Assembly: GCA_013286145.1 (NCBI GenBank)
Contig: JABDGH010000014.1
Span: forward strand, 1 to 51,505
Direction of reading: 5' to 3'
Source: Verrucomicrobiota bacterium
Lineage (GTDB): Bacteria > Verrucomicrobiota > Verrucomicrobiia > Methylacidiphilales > UBA1321
DNA length: 51,505 nucleotides
Part shown: positions 44,308 to 51,505 of the stretch, piece by piece
How positions within the stretch are numbered: position 1 is the stretch's first letter
Layout of the letters: every line of letters starts with the position of its first letter
The notes under the pieces: model-generated
Seen by the model: only the letters and a program-made list of their open reading frames with translations
Told to the model about the DNA's origin: nothing
Databases searched by the model: none
Position numbers and translations under genes: made by a program

Positions 44308-45393
44308 TCAGCGGGTCGCGGGGGGGGTGCTTGACGTGAGGTTAAACCACTGAACGTAGAGGTGACGTTCCACATCAAGGCTTGGTTCGTAAATGTTCGG
44401 ATTTGCGACACTATTCAATGATATCACCAATCGTCTCGACCATTGGAGTCCCTGAATCAGTGCCGGTCGGGTGGCTGGTTGTTTGGCCATTACTTCGGAA
44501 ATCAAATCGAGTTGTTCAAGGGCCTCTGGATTTGAAACAAGCTGCGCGAGATCGAGAGAACAAGTCCCGTCCCTCGCTTCCAAGAGAGCCGACCGAACCA
44601 ATTTTCGCACATAGGGGGAAACCAGCTCTGTCTTCGATTTAAAAATCAAAGCCACCGGTTTCTTCTGTCCGATGGTAATGGAGACAGGAAAGATTCCCCG
44701 TTGACGACCCCCTGGAAAATCCCCATCCCAATTGCAAAAGGTTTTAAGAGTGGTTTTTTTGGATAAAGTTATATCCGCATGGTTCCAGAGTTCAATTTCC
44801 CCAAATAAATCGGATGATTTACTGGTTCGCAACAAAATGGACTTACCGGGTATTAGCCAAAGCGAGAATGTTCCATCAGTCCTTGTACTGATTGTGCCTT
44901 GGGGACGTGGATTCCCGTAGTAAGAGGATTCAAAATCAAATATCTGATGAGAAAGTGGGGCGCCGTCGGGCCCTAGAACAATGAAGTTTGTTTCCTCCGA
45001 AATTTCACCCCGAATTAGCAATCCCGCAAGAATTGTCGCAAATACAAAAGTTCCGACTGTCCATGCATTGAGTTCTTGTTTTGAAAATTTGGGGATACAG
45101 AACAAAGCTCCCACCAGGATCACGATCCATGGACTCAAGAGGCAAAAATCGAAGATGAAGCCGAGACCAGCTAAGTCACCGGGACCTTGTCGTAAGCTAG
45201 AAACATTCAGGAAGCGGGACGCAATGCCAGAACAGCCTAAGAGGGTCGTTAAAATAAGAGGAAGCCAAAGAGCAATAGCCCACTTGGATTGTCTATTCCG
45301 GTACAAACCAATTTCCAGCCCAATGAAGACGATCATCAAGATCAACAGGACAGGAAATGGAAGGCTCATGCCGGGAAATGGTTCGATGTTCAT
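44308..45393 (-). CDS. Membrane protein with four TM helices and an Ig-like extracytoplasmic domain
   Basis: A 361-residue protein. Four hydrophobic helices occupy about residues 10-30, 38-60, 72-98 and 108-128. A beta-rich domain (about 133-200, TNFIVLGPDGAPLSHQIFDF and GTISTRTDGTFSLWLIPGK) resembles carboxypeptidase regulatory-like folds, followed by a mixed C-terminal part. I do not recognise a specific family. It is followed 4 bp later by the TPR gene and preceded, 36 bp upstream, by a small membrane protein, suggesting one operon with the MarR regulator at its head. Confidence 0.6.
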   Translation of the reverse strand: MNIEPFPGMSLPFPVLLILMIVFIGLEIGLYRNRQSKWAIALWLPLILTTLLGCSGIASRFLNVSSLRQGPGDLAGLGFIFDFCLLSPWIVILVGALFCIPKFSKQELNAWTVGTFVFATILAGLLIRGEISEETNFIVLGPDGAPLSHQIFDFESSYYGNPRPQGTISTRTDGTFSLWLIPGKSILLRTSKSSDLFGEIELWNHADITLSKKTTLKTFCNWDGDFPGGRQRGIFPVSITIGQKKPVALIFKSKTELVSPYVRKLVRSALLEARDGTCSLDLAQLVSNPEALEQLDLISEVMAKQPATRPALIQGLQWSRRLVISLNSVANPNIYEPSLDVERHLYVQWFNLTSSTPPATR

Positions 45394-45429
45394 AAGGAGG
45401 TTCGGTGAAATTAAGCGATGGATGACTGT

Positions 45430-45702
45430 CTAACGCATACCGGAGAGCATGGCCCCACATATAACTGCCGATCCCAGCAGAACCACTCCTATCGTGCTGA
45501 TGAAGCCGATGAAGATTGCACGGTAGCCTTGGAAGAAGAGAGAACATAGAGCCACTAAAAATCCCAGACCAAAAGGCAAGGGACTTTGGAACGGAACGGA
45601 TATGCCGAACGATAGAATAACCAGCAGAACGCCCAGCCCGAACCTGCCCCAAAAGTTCGGCGGGTCGGGCGGAAGATCGGTTTGCAAGGGGTCTGGATTC
45701 AT
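45430..45702 (-). CDS. Small membrane protein (90 aa)
   Basis: A Pro/Asp-rich N-terminus (NPDPLQTDLPPDPPNFW) is followed by two to three hydrophobic helices (FGLGVLLVILSFGIS, FLVALCSLFFQG, FIGFISTIGVVLLGSAV). No family recognised. It lies between the MarR gene (34 bp upstream) and the four-TM protein (36 bp downstream) on the same strand. It could be an accessory subunit; function unknown. Confidence 0.55.
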   Translation of the reverse strand: MNPDPLQTDLPPDPPNFWGRFGLGVLLVILSFGISVPFQSPLPFGLGFLVALCSLFFQGYRAIFIGFISTIGVVLLGSAVICGAMLSGMR

Positions 45703-45736
45703 ATAGGTGGGATTGGTTTGTTAAAAATCGAACTGT

Positions 45737-46186
45737 TTAAGCGTTCTCTTCTTCAGCAAGGAAGGCGACGTGAATCACTTTTAAATCATCGAGGAATCGC
45801 TTGCGACGTGAGGTCGGCAATGCCCCAAATATTTTTTTAACATTCGCTTCGTAGCTGGGAGAAATCTTTCGCCAGAGGGCACGTCCCTTCGGAGTCAGGA
45901 TCAGCACGGTCTGGCGTCGATCCTTGGGATGTTCTTCTCTCTTCACGAGACCATTGCGAACCATGCGGTTGAGCACAATCGAAATGCTCGATTTACCGAC
46001 GAGGAGCAAGTCGACCAACTCGGCCTGGTCCATCCTGCCCTCACGATACCCCAGGAGGTTGAGAATGTTGAACTGGGCGCTGGTCAGGCCAAAAGGTTGA
46101 AAGAAGGCTTCGCTGCGGCGCTCCAGCAAACTTTGCACAAGGAGCAGCGCGACCAGGAGATCATGAGGTTTGGATTGGCGTTGCAT
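45737..46186 (-). CDS. MarR family transcriptional regulator
   Basis: A 149-residue winged-helix regulator. GLTSAQFNILNLLG and the recognition helix GKSSISIVLNRMVRNGLVKR are followed by the wing with EEHPKDRRQTVLILTPKG, all typical of MarR proteins. These bind DNA as dimers and release it on ligand binding. It is the first gene of the minus-strand group containing two membrane proteins and a TPR protein, so those are its most likely targets, together with itself. A 16-bp imperfect palindrome overlaps a TTGACA just upstream. Confidence 0.9.
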   Translation of the reverse strand: MQRQSKPHDLLVALLLVQSLLERRSEAFFQPFGLTSAQFNILNLLGYREGRMDQAELVDLLLVGKSSISIVLNRMVRNGLVKREEHPKDRRQTVLILTPKGRALWRKISPSYEANVKKIFGALPTSRRKRFLDDLKVIHVAFLAEEENA

Positions 46187-46207
46187 GGCATTACTCTTAC
46201 ATTAAAC

Positions 46208-46223
46208 AGTATGATGTCAAACT
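46208..46223. promoter_or_regulatory. Candidate MarR operator/promoter
   Basis: AGTATGATGTCAAACT is an imperfect 16-bp palindrome (arms AGTATGA and TCAAACT, one mismatch) 22-37 bp upstream of the MarR start. On the minus strand it contains TTGACA, a consensus -35 box. A regulator bound here would block the promoter, so autorepression is plausible. The -10 box is weak (around TAAGAG). Confidence 0.4.
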
Positions 46224-46260
46224 ATATCGCATAAGAGGCTCTTCCCTTGTCTTGTAATTT

Positions 46261-48339
46261 TTAACCTGCGCTCTTTCCAAAACGAAGGAGGACGGCTTCA
46301 AGCTCCTTGAGGCGAATGGGCTTGGTGATGTAATCATCCATGCCAGCTTCCAGGCATTTTTCCCGGTCGCCTAACAGGGCGTTTCCCGTCAGGGCGATCA
46401 GGCTGGGCCGCCGCTCTTTCCACTGTTCGCAAATGCGTTTTGCCGCAGTATAGCCGTCCATCTCGGGCATTTGCACATCGAGAAAAACAATATCGTAGGA
46501 CTTCGACTCCATGGCCTTGAGGACTTCCAGTCCATTATTCGCCATGTCAGCGCGATACCCCATTCGATTGAGATAGGTCCACGCAACTTTCAGGTTCACC
46601 GGGTTGTCATCCGATACTAAAATACTCAGGGGCATGCGCGCTGCCAGGGTCTTGTCAACGTTTGAAATCGAGGACGATTTTTTAAGGGGCCGCTTATCCT
46701 CGAAGGTGCGGCTCAACGCATCGCGTAATTGGGCGCGACGAATCGGTTTGTAAACAAAATCGGAAATGCCGACTTCCTGGGCGCTGTCGTCACCCGTCCG
46801 AAAACGTGTGGAAGAGAGTAAAATCAAGGGCAACGACTGACAGCCCGGCAGGCGGCGAATCTCCCCGGCCATCTTGAGTCCACTCGCTTCCGGCATCTGT
46901 TGATCCAGCATGACGAGGTCGTATGTTTCGCCGGACTTCAATTGCGCGTAAGCTTCCGCCGGACGTGTGACGATGCGGGAGAGCATTCCAAGTTTCTCCA
47001 TAAAATGAGCCAGAATCTGTCCGTTCGTGGCGTTGTCCTCGACAATCAGAATTTTTTTTCCGGATAATTGTGTCGCGACAACCTCCTCGACTTTTGTTTC
47101 CGATTCAGCTGGGTTCACCTGAATGACAAAGTGGAATGTCGATCCCTTTTTCTCTTCGCTCTCGACCCACATGCGGCCATTCATCAATTCGGCGAGGCGT
47201 TGGCTGATGGTCAATCCGAGACCTGTGCCGCCATATTGACGTGCGGTTGAGAGATCGATTTGACTGAACGATTTGAAAAGACGGTCTTGCTTCTCCGTGG
47301 GGATGCCGATTCCGGTATCGCGAACCGCAAAATGCAAAACGATCGATCCTGGCGGCGCGGAATCGTCCCGATTCACGGTGACGATCACCTCACCCTGCGG
47401 GGTAAACTTCAGGGCGTTACCTATCAGATTGATTAGAATCTGGCGTAAACGGGTGCCATCTCCTGAAACCATCAAAGGAATCGAATCTTCGACCAGATAG
47501 GCCAGATCGAGATTTTTTACGGCTGCCTGGGCGCCAAGAAGATCGAGTGTTTCCTCAATGCAGGCGCGCAGGTCAAAGGGGTGGTTTTCCAGTTCCATTC
47601 GTCCCGATTCGATCTTGGAAAAATCGAGAATATCGTTGATGAGGGAGAGTAGAGCTTCCCCGCTATGGCGAATGGTTTCGATGAAGTCGCGCTGCTCGTC
47701 CGTCATTTCCGTATCGAGGACAAACGACGTCATGCCGATGACGGCGTTCATTGGCGTCCGAATTTCGTGGCTCATCGTAGCCAGGAATTGCGATTTGGCC
47801 TTGGTGGCCTCTTCAAGTTTTTGATTCAGCAAAAGGAGGGATGCATTGCTCTCCACCAGGCGATCCTGACTTTCATGCAGTGCGCGGTAGGCCTCATCAC
47901 GCTGGATCTGATTGAGGTAGGAGCGCGAGTGATGGCGGATGCGGGCGATGAGTTCGATTTTATCAGGTAATTTGATGAGGTAATCGTTGGCTCCCGCGGA
48001 AAACGCTTCGCTTTTTATTGTAGGGTCTTCCTTGGTGGAAAGGACGATGATGGGAATATCTTTCGTTTCCGGATTTTGACGGAACTGGCGGGCCAGGGTC
48101 AGCCCATCCACTTCGGGCATGACCATATCCTGCAAAATGACGGTCGGCTTGACCTGTCGGGCGAACGTAAGGGCTGCGGCGGGATCGGAGCAGTAATGAA
48201 ACGTGATGTCCCTCTGGTTGGCCAATTGGCGGCGGATCGCCTCACCGATGATCGGTTGATCATCGACCAGCAAAACGATGATCGGATAGGTCTGCGGCAA
48301 TTCCGATTCGCCTGGGTTGGATGAAACGATTTCGCTCAT
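46261..48339 (-). CDS. Hybrid sensor kinase, REC-HisKA-HATPase-REC-REC
   Basis: A 692-residue soluble histidine kinase. Order: receiver 1 (about 20-135, phospho-acceptor Asp71 in LQDMVMP), a coiled-coil linker (145-182), HisKA with His191 ([10 protein letters not shown]), HATPase (about 240-410; N box near [23 protein letters not shown]), receiver 2 (Asp479, MLDQQMP) and receiver 3 (Asp621, [10 protein letters not shown]). No transmembrane segment is seen, so it must receive its signal in the cytoplasm, most naturally phosphate from CheA on receiver 1. Gap of 15 bp after cheB. The downstream target is unknown; no output protein is visible in the window. Confidence 0.93.
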   Translation of the reverse strand: MSEIVSSNPGESELPQTYPIIVLLVDDQPIIGEAIRRQLANQRDITFHYCSDPAAALTFARQVKPTVILQDMVMPEVDGLTLARQFRQNPETKDIPIIVLSTKEDPTIKSEAFSAGANDYLIKLPDKIELIARIRHHSRSYLNQIQRDEAYRALHESQDRLVESNASLLLLNQKLEEATKAKSQFLATMSHEIRTPMNAVIGMTSFVLDTEMTDEQRDFIETIRHSGEALLSLINDILDFSKIESGRMELENHPFDLRACIEETLDLLGAQAAVKNLDLAYLVEDSIPLMVSGDGTRLRQILINLIGNALKFTPQGEVIVTVNRDDSAPPGSIVLHFAVRDTGIGIPTEKQDRLFKSFSQIDLSTARQYGGTGLGLTISQRLAELMNGRMWVESEEKKGSTFHFVIQVNPAESETKVEEVVATQLSGKKILIVEDNATNGQILAHFMEKLGMLSRIVTRPAEAYAQLKSGETYDLVMLDQQMPEASGLKMAGEIRRLPGCQSLPLILLSSTRFRTGDDSAQEVGISDFVYKPIRRAQLRDALSRTFEDKRPLKKSSSISNVDKTLAARMPLSILVSDDNPVNLKVAWTYLNRMGYRADMANNGLEVLKAMESKSYDIVFLDVQMPEMDGYTAAKRICEQWKERRPSLIALTGNALLGDREKCLEAGMDDYITKPIRLKELEAVLLRFGKSAG

Positions 48340-48354
48340 AAAGTTGACGGTGAT

Positions 48355-49380
48355 TTACGAGGCCGCATGCATTTTCTTCAATGTCAGGCCGATTTGATTT
48401 AACGCCAGGATTTCATCGACTGCTTCCAAAGCCACGGCGGCCTTTGGCATCCCATAAACGAGGCAGGATGCCTTGTCCTGGGCTATCGTGTGACAACCCG
48501 CATTCCGCAACATTTTCATGCCTTGGGCGCCATCACGACCCATCCCCGTAAGCAACACTCCCACGGTTTCTCCTCTCCAGTGTTTCACCACGCTTTCAAA
48601 AAACACATCGACCGAGGGACGATAGACGTAATCAACCGGGTTGGGAGTGTAACCGAGGGTATCGGCATCGACAAAGATGAGATGATCATTTTTTCCAGCT
48701 ACCAGCACGGTTCCCTTCACGGGTCTTTCGCCTTCACGCGCCACGCGGACAGGCAGCTTCGATTGCTCGTTCAACCAGTCGGCCAGTCCCTGGGCGAATT
48801 GAGAATCGACATGCTGGACGATGATGACCGCCGCAGGAAAATTTTTAGGCAGACTGCCCAACACCTCGGCCAGCGCCACGGGACCTCCCGCAGAAGAACC
48901 GATGACCACCAAACGGTCTTTCTCCTTTCTGATCGCCAATCTCCTCGTCCGGGTGTGCGAAGAACGAAATGTTTTTTCACGGTTCGCGCCAAAAATCAAT
49001 CTTTCCACCATGTCGATTTTTTTCAACAGGGCAGTCGGGATCTCTGACGCGTTCTCATTAATTTCCGGCGTGTTAATCGCATCGATTGCCCCGGCACCGA
49101 GCGCCTCGAATACTTTCGAAGTCGCGCCACTGACCGTGGCGGTGACGACAAGAACGGCACATGGACTGTTCGCCATGATCTGGCGAGTGGCTTCCACGCC
49201 GTTGAGCACTGGCAAGACCATGTCCATCAGGATAAGATCGGGCTTATCCTGCGCGCATTTTTTAACCGCTTCCTCTCCATCGCCCGTCACCCAGGAGACC
49301 TGATGCCGACCGGTCAACGCCAGAACGCGTTGAATGGCATCGACCGCCCGGGGTAGATTGTTGACGATGGCTATTTTCAT
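48355..49380 (-). CDS. cheB: CheB-type chemotaxis response regulator/methylesterase, WspF-like
   Basis: A 341-residue protein with an N-terminal receiver (Asp53 in LMDMVLP) and a C-terminal methylesterase domain carrying Ser162/163 (GSSAGGPVAL), His190 (VQHVD) and Asp283 (TGMGRDGAQ), the catalytic triad. It removes methyl groups from chemoreceptors when phosphorylated. The start MKIAIVNNLPRAVDAIQRVL and the segment GAIDAINTPE resemble WspF more than E. coli CheB. The first acidic pocket (DD in most receivers) is Asn-Asn here, so metal binding and phosphorylation may be altered. It overlaps the end of cheA by 4 bp. Confidence 0.92.
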   Translation of the reverse strand: MKIAIVNNLPRAVDAIQRVLALTGRHQVSWVTGDGEEAVKKCAQDKPDLILMDMVLPVLNGVEATRQIMANSPCAVLVVTATVSGATSKVFEALGAGAIDAINTPEINENASEIPTALLKKIDMVERLIFGANREKTFRSSHTRTRRLAIRKEKDRLVVIGSSAGGPVALAEVLGSLPKNFPAAVIIVQHVDSQFAQGLADWLNEQSKLPVRVAREGERPVKGTVLVAGKNDHLIFVDADTLGYTPNPVDYVYRPSVDVFFESVVKHWRGETVGVLLTGMGRDGAQGMKMLRNAGCHTIAQDKASCLVYGMPKAAVALEAVDEILALNQIGLTLKKMHAAS

Positions 49381-50978
49381 GAGATAGGGGAGCCAATCAT
49401 GTCCCTGACAGCATCGCGCAGGGCCTCGGGTTGAAAGCTTTCCTTGGTCATGTAATAGTCCGCCCCAGCTTCCAAGCCTCGTCGCCGGTCTTCTTCGCGA
49501 TCCTTAAAAGAAACCACGATGACGGGCAACGATTTGATATGGGCATCGTTTCGAATGTGTTTAACCAACTCGATTCCGTCCATGCGCGGCATATCAATGT
49601 CGCTGATCACGAGATCAAAATGTCCGGTGCGAACCGCGTTCCAGCCGTCCATGCCATTAACAGCCACCTCGATGTCATAGCCTGCGTTATCCAAAACCTT
49701 GCGTTCCAGTTCGCGTACGGTGAGTGAATCCTCGACGATCAGGATTCGCTTTTTCTTTTTTGCCTGGATGGCGGTTTCGGCTTCCTGGATCTTGTTGAGC
49801 GGTCCGCTGGCGATCAACTGTCCAATCGAGTGGATCAGATCCTCAACATCGATAATAAGCAGGGGAGAGCCGTCTTCCATCAAAGAGCCGGAACTGATGT
49901 CCTTGATTTTGCCCAGGCGCGGGTCAAGCGAATGGACGACCAATTCGCGTTCTCCGAGAAAGCGATCCACCACGACGCCGTAAAAAAGACCGCTGTTTTC
50001 GACGACAATGACGGGGAATTCCTCACCCAGAAGATTCGCTTTCCCCCGCCCTAAAATCTGATGAGCCGTGATCAATCCGATTTGCTGTCCGTCAAATTGG
50101 AAATGCTGGCGGCCTTCCAGCAGCCCTATGTTGGCCTTGGGCAGCTTGAGTGTGCGGGCGATGTAGGCGAGCGGGAAAGCATAGGGTTCACCATCGATCT
50201 CAACCAACAACATGCGAGCGACGGAAAGTGTCAGCGGCAATTGCAGGAGGAAACGAGTCCCTTTCCCAGGCTGGGAGGAAATACGCACTGTTCCCCGAAG
50301 CTGCTTGACCATTTCCCGAACCACATCCAGCCCCACCCCTCGCCCGGAAATCTCGGTGACGGCTTCCTTCAAGGTGAACCGAGGCAGAAAGAGGAACTCA
50401 AACAATTCGGCATCGCTCATCTTCGCGGCCACTTCAGCGGTGGTGAGTTTCTTTTTAACGAGGGCTTCCCGCAAAACCTCGGGATCGATTCCACCCCCAT
50501 CGTCGGAAACAATCACTTGCAGCATTCCGGCGCAGTGCCGCGCCTCAAGCTGCATCGAACCCAGGACTGGTTTACCCGCCAATACACGTTGCTCGGGAGA
50601 CTCGATGCCGTGGTCCACCGCGTTGCGCAGGAGGTGGGTGAGAGGAGCTTCCAGTTTTTCCAAAACATCACGATCCACCCGGGTCGTCTCTCCCACGATT
50701 TCCATTTTCACTTCTTTGCCGAGGGAACGGGCAACGTCGCGCACCATGCGGGGAAACCCGTGAATGCCATCGGCAAAAGGCCGCATCCGACAGGCAAGCG
50801 CTTCCTCGTAAAGCCGGTGGGAAAGATTGACGGAACGACGGTCAAATGTTTCCAGGTCCGTCAATCGATCCGTAAGAAATTGGCGGCACTCCATGACTTT
50901 ATGCTGCACATCCCTCAATCTTCCCAGAGTCTCCTCGTTCAGGCCTTTGCCGTGATCCCCCCCCCCCGCAGCAGGCAT
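49377..50978 (-). CDS. cheA: CheA histidine kinase, C-terminal part (HATPase-CheW-REC), WspE-like; frame broken from N-terminal part
   Basis: This 533-residue frame holds most of a CheA: dimerisation region (about 20-85), HATPase (about 95-250: N119 in HLLRNAVDHG, DDGGGIDP, GRGVGLD), CheW-like domain (about 255-390) and a C-terminal receiver (about 410-530, Asp460 in VISDIDMP). The CheA-REC arrangement is as in WspE. It has no proper start of its own. The listed ATG at 50978 falls inside the run of residues shared with the upstream frame, and the real gene continues into the 50899-51505 frame. The junction is an 11-G run; with 10 G the two frames join into one protein. It ends with a 4-bp overlap with cheB. 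Confidence 0.88.
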   Translation of the reverse strand: MPAAGGGDHGKGLNEETLGRLRDVQHKVMECRQFLTDRLTDLETFDRRSVNLSHRLYEEALACRMRPFADGIHGFPRMVRDVARSLGKEVKMEIVGETTRVDRDVLEKLEAPLTHLLRNAVDHGIESPEQRVLAGKPVLGSMQLEARHCAGMLQVIVSDDGGGIDPEVLREALVKKKLTTAEVAAKMSDAELFEFLFLPRFTLKEAVTEISGRGVGLDVVREMVKQLRGTVRISSQPGKGTRFLLQLPLTLSVARMLLVEIDGEPYAFPLAYIARTLKLPKANIGLLEGRQHFQFDGQQIGLITAHQILGRGKANLLGEEFPVIVVENSGLFYGVVVDRFLGERELVVHSLDPRLGKIKDISSGSLMEDGSPLLIIDVEDLIHSIGQLIASGPLNKIQEAETAIQAKKKKRILIVEDSLTVRELERKVLDNAGYDIEVAVNGMDGWNAVRTGHFDLVISDIDMPRMDGIELVKHIRNDAHIKSLPVIVVSFKDREEDRRRGLEAGADYYMTKESFQPEALRDAVRDMIGSPIS

Positions 50979-51505
50979 CCAACATTCTCGTCAAGTCCCC
51001 ATGATGACGCTTGAGCCGCAGCAAGGAATCCGTGAACGAGTTGAGATGGCGCGATTCGACGAGGGATTCTCCAGCCAAACCAAGCAGGCGGTTCAAATTA
51101 TCCGCAGTCACCCGCAGAACGCGATCCGTCTCTTTTTGCTGGATTGCGGTTACAGCGGGCTTGGAACCAATGTCATCCCCCGACGCGGCAGGGATCAGTT
51201 GCGTTTCAGGGACTGGTTCCTTTTTTGGCTCAGCCCGAACTGGTGCCACGCTTTTCACTGTATCTTCGATCTCACGGCCTTCGAGCAACCGCGTCGCCCC
51301 CGCGACAAATGAATCGATTATTTTCTTTTGTTCGTTTTCCCACTGCGCCATTTCGGTTTCAGGTGTTTGGGAAATTTTCACCAGCAAATCGACGCCGCTC
51401 AGCAGAAAATCGATCTGTTTTTGGCCTAAAATAACTTTGCCCTTTTGCGCGGCGACAAAACAATCCTCCATGGCATGGGCAACTCGCACCGCCTCATGGA
51501 GGTCA
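50899..51505 (-). CDS. cheA: CheA histidine kinase, N-terminal part (gene enters from the window end)
   Basis: The upstream part of the broken kinase gene. The frame is open at the window edge and reads the end of the HPt domain (AVRVAHAMEDCFVAAQKGKV, typical of CheA/WspE), a linker with Glu/Pro-rich stretches, then VLRVTADNLNRLLGLAGES, the start of the dimerisation domain. After LTRMLDACCGGGG it runs into an unrelated tail (SRQRPERGDSGKIEGCAA) and stops at 50899. The proper continuation is the 49377-50978 frame. The phosphorylated histidine lies outside the window. Confidence 0.85.
   Translation of the reverse strand, partial: DLHEAVRVAHAMEDCFVAAQKGKVILGQKQIDFLLSGVDLLVKISQTPETEMAQWENEQKKIIDSFVAGATRLLEGREIEDTVKSVAPVRAEPKKEPVPETQLIPAASGDDIGSKPAVTAIQQKETDRVLRVTADNLNRLLGLAGESLVESRHLNSFTDSLLRLKRHHGDLTRMLDACCGGGGSRQRPERGDSGKIEGCAA
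50957..50967. repeat. Eleven-base C run (G run on coding strand) at the cheA frameshift
   Basis: Eleven consecutive C on the plus strand fall exactly where the two cheA reading frames meet. A tract of ten would restore one continuous kinase of normal layout. Such runs are prone both to sequencing error and to slipped-strand mispairing. Confidence 0.9.

Noticed and set aside
44304-44411. N-terminal extension of the TPR protein
   Set aside because: It overlaps the upstream membrane-protein gene by 104 bp, whereas ATG 44303 follows that gene's stop by 4 bp.
50061-51014. Long plus-strand frame antisense to cheA
   Set aside because: It overlaps the conserved kinase and its translation has no domain; shadow frame.

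Overview
The window looks like a chromosomal segment of a member of the Verrucomicrobiota. The strongest clue is the four-gene Verru_Chthon cassette (684-8052), a set of pilin-like envelope proteins that I know only from that phylum. The other genes (rich carbohydrate metabolism, a Wsp-type chemosensory operon, dispersed inverted repeats) fit but are not diagnostic. I see no tRNA, rRNA, CRISPR array, integrase or transposase.

Layout. 1-462 is the 3' end of homoserine dehydrogenase. 684-8052 is the Verru_Chthon cassette: a giant protein A (1538 aa) divergent from B, C and D, which carry prepilin-type N-termini. 8328-17183 reads as a saccharide-use block: two tandem paralogous secreted clan GH-A-like glycosidases with NEW3-like and CBM9-like C-terminal domains, a sodium:solute symporter and an aldo/keto reductase. 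17201-19423 holds a TauE/SafE exporter, a small membrane protein, a half-size EamA transporter and a small secreted protein. A RhlE-type DEAD-box helicase follows (19835-21220). 21234-26774 (minus strand) carries two overlapping half-size DMT proteins, two paralogous membrane fatty-acid desaturases, an arginase-fold protein bracketed by two copies of a dispersed inverted repeat, and a GNAT/FemAB-like acyltransferase. 26868-30153 has a cupin, a Gfo/Idh/MocA oxidoreductase and a secreted C39-like cysteine peptidase. Next to it is a 45-codon gene for a secreted peptide with 13 histidines in about 22 mature residues.

30427-35490 is a tightly overlapped five-gene minus-strand operon: GT2 glycosyltransferase, a YvcK/CofD-like protein fused to a second GT2-like domain, a HAD phosphatase, a sugar nucleotidyltransferase and an NAD-dependent sugar epimerase. 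The fusion is the most unusual protein in the window. It suggests a nucleotide-sugar and glycan assembly route in which a YvcK-type sugar-nucleotide-binding domain is physically tied to a glycosyltransferase. 35719-43111 is an amino-sugar/glycan locus of two converging arms. Each arm begins with a paralogous large polytopic membrane protein; the arms encode an oxidoreductase plus a DegT aminotransferase, and a hexapeptide acetyltransferase plus a GT2. Together they resemble the Wlb/Wbp logic for making acetamido sugars.

43371-46186 is a MarR regulator followed by two membrane proteins and a TPR protein. 46261-51505 is a chemosensory operon: CheA with a C-terminal receiver, a WspF-like CheB and a REC-HisKA-HATPase-REC-REC hybrid kinase. 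It resembles a Wsp system in which no diguanylate cyclase is visible in the window. The cheA reading frame is broken by one base in an 11-G run.

All functions are inferred from reading motifs by eye; no database search was run.
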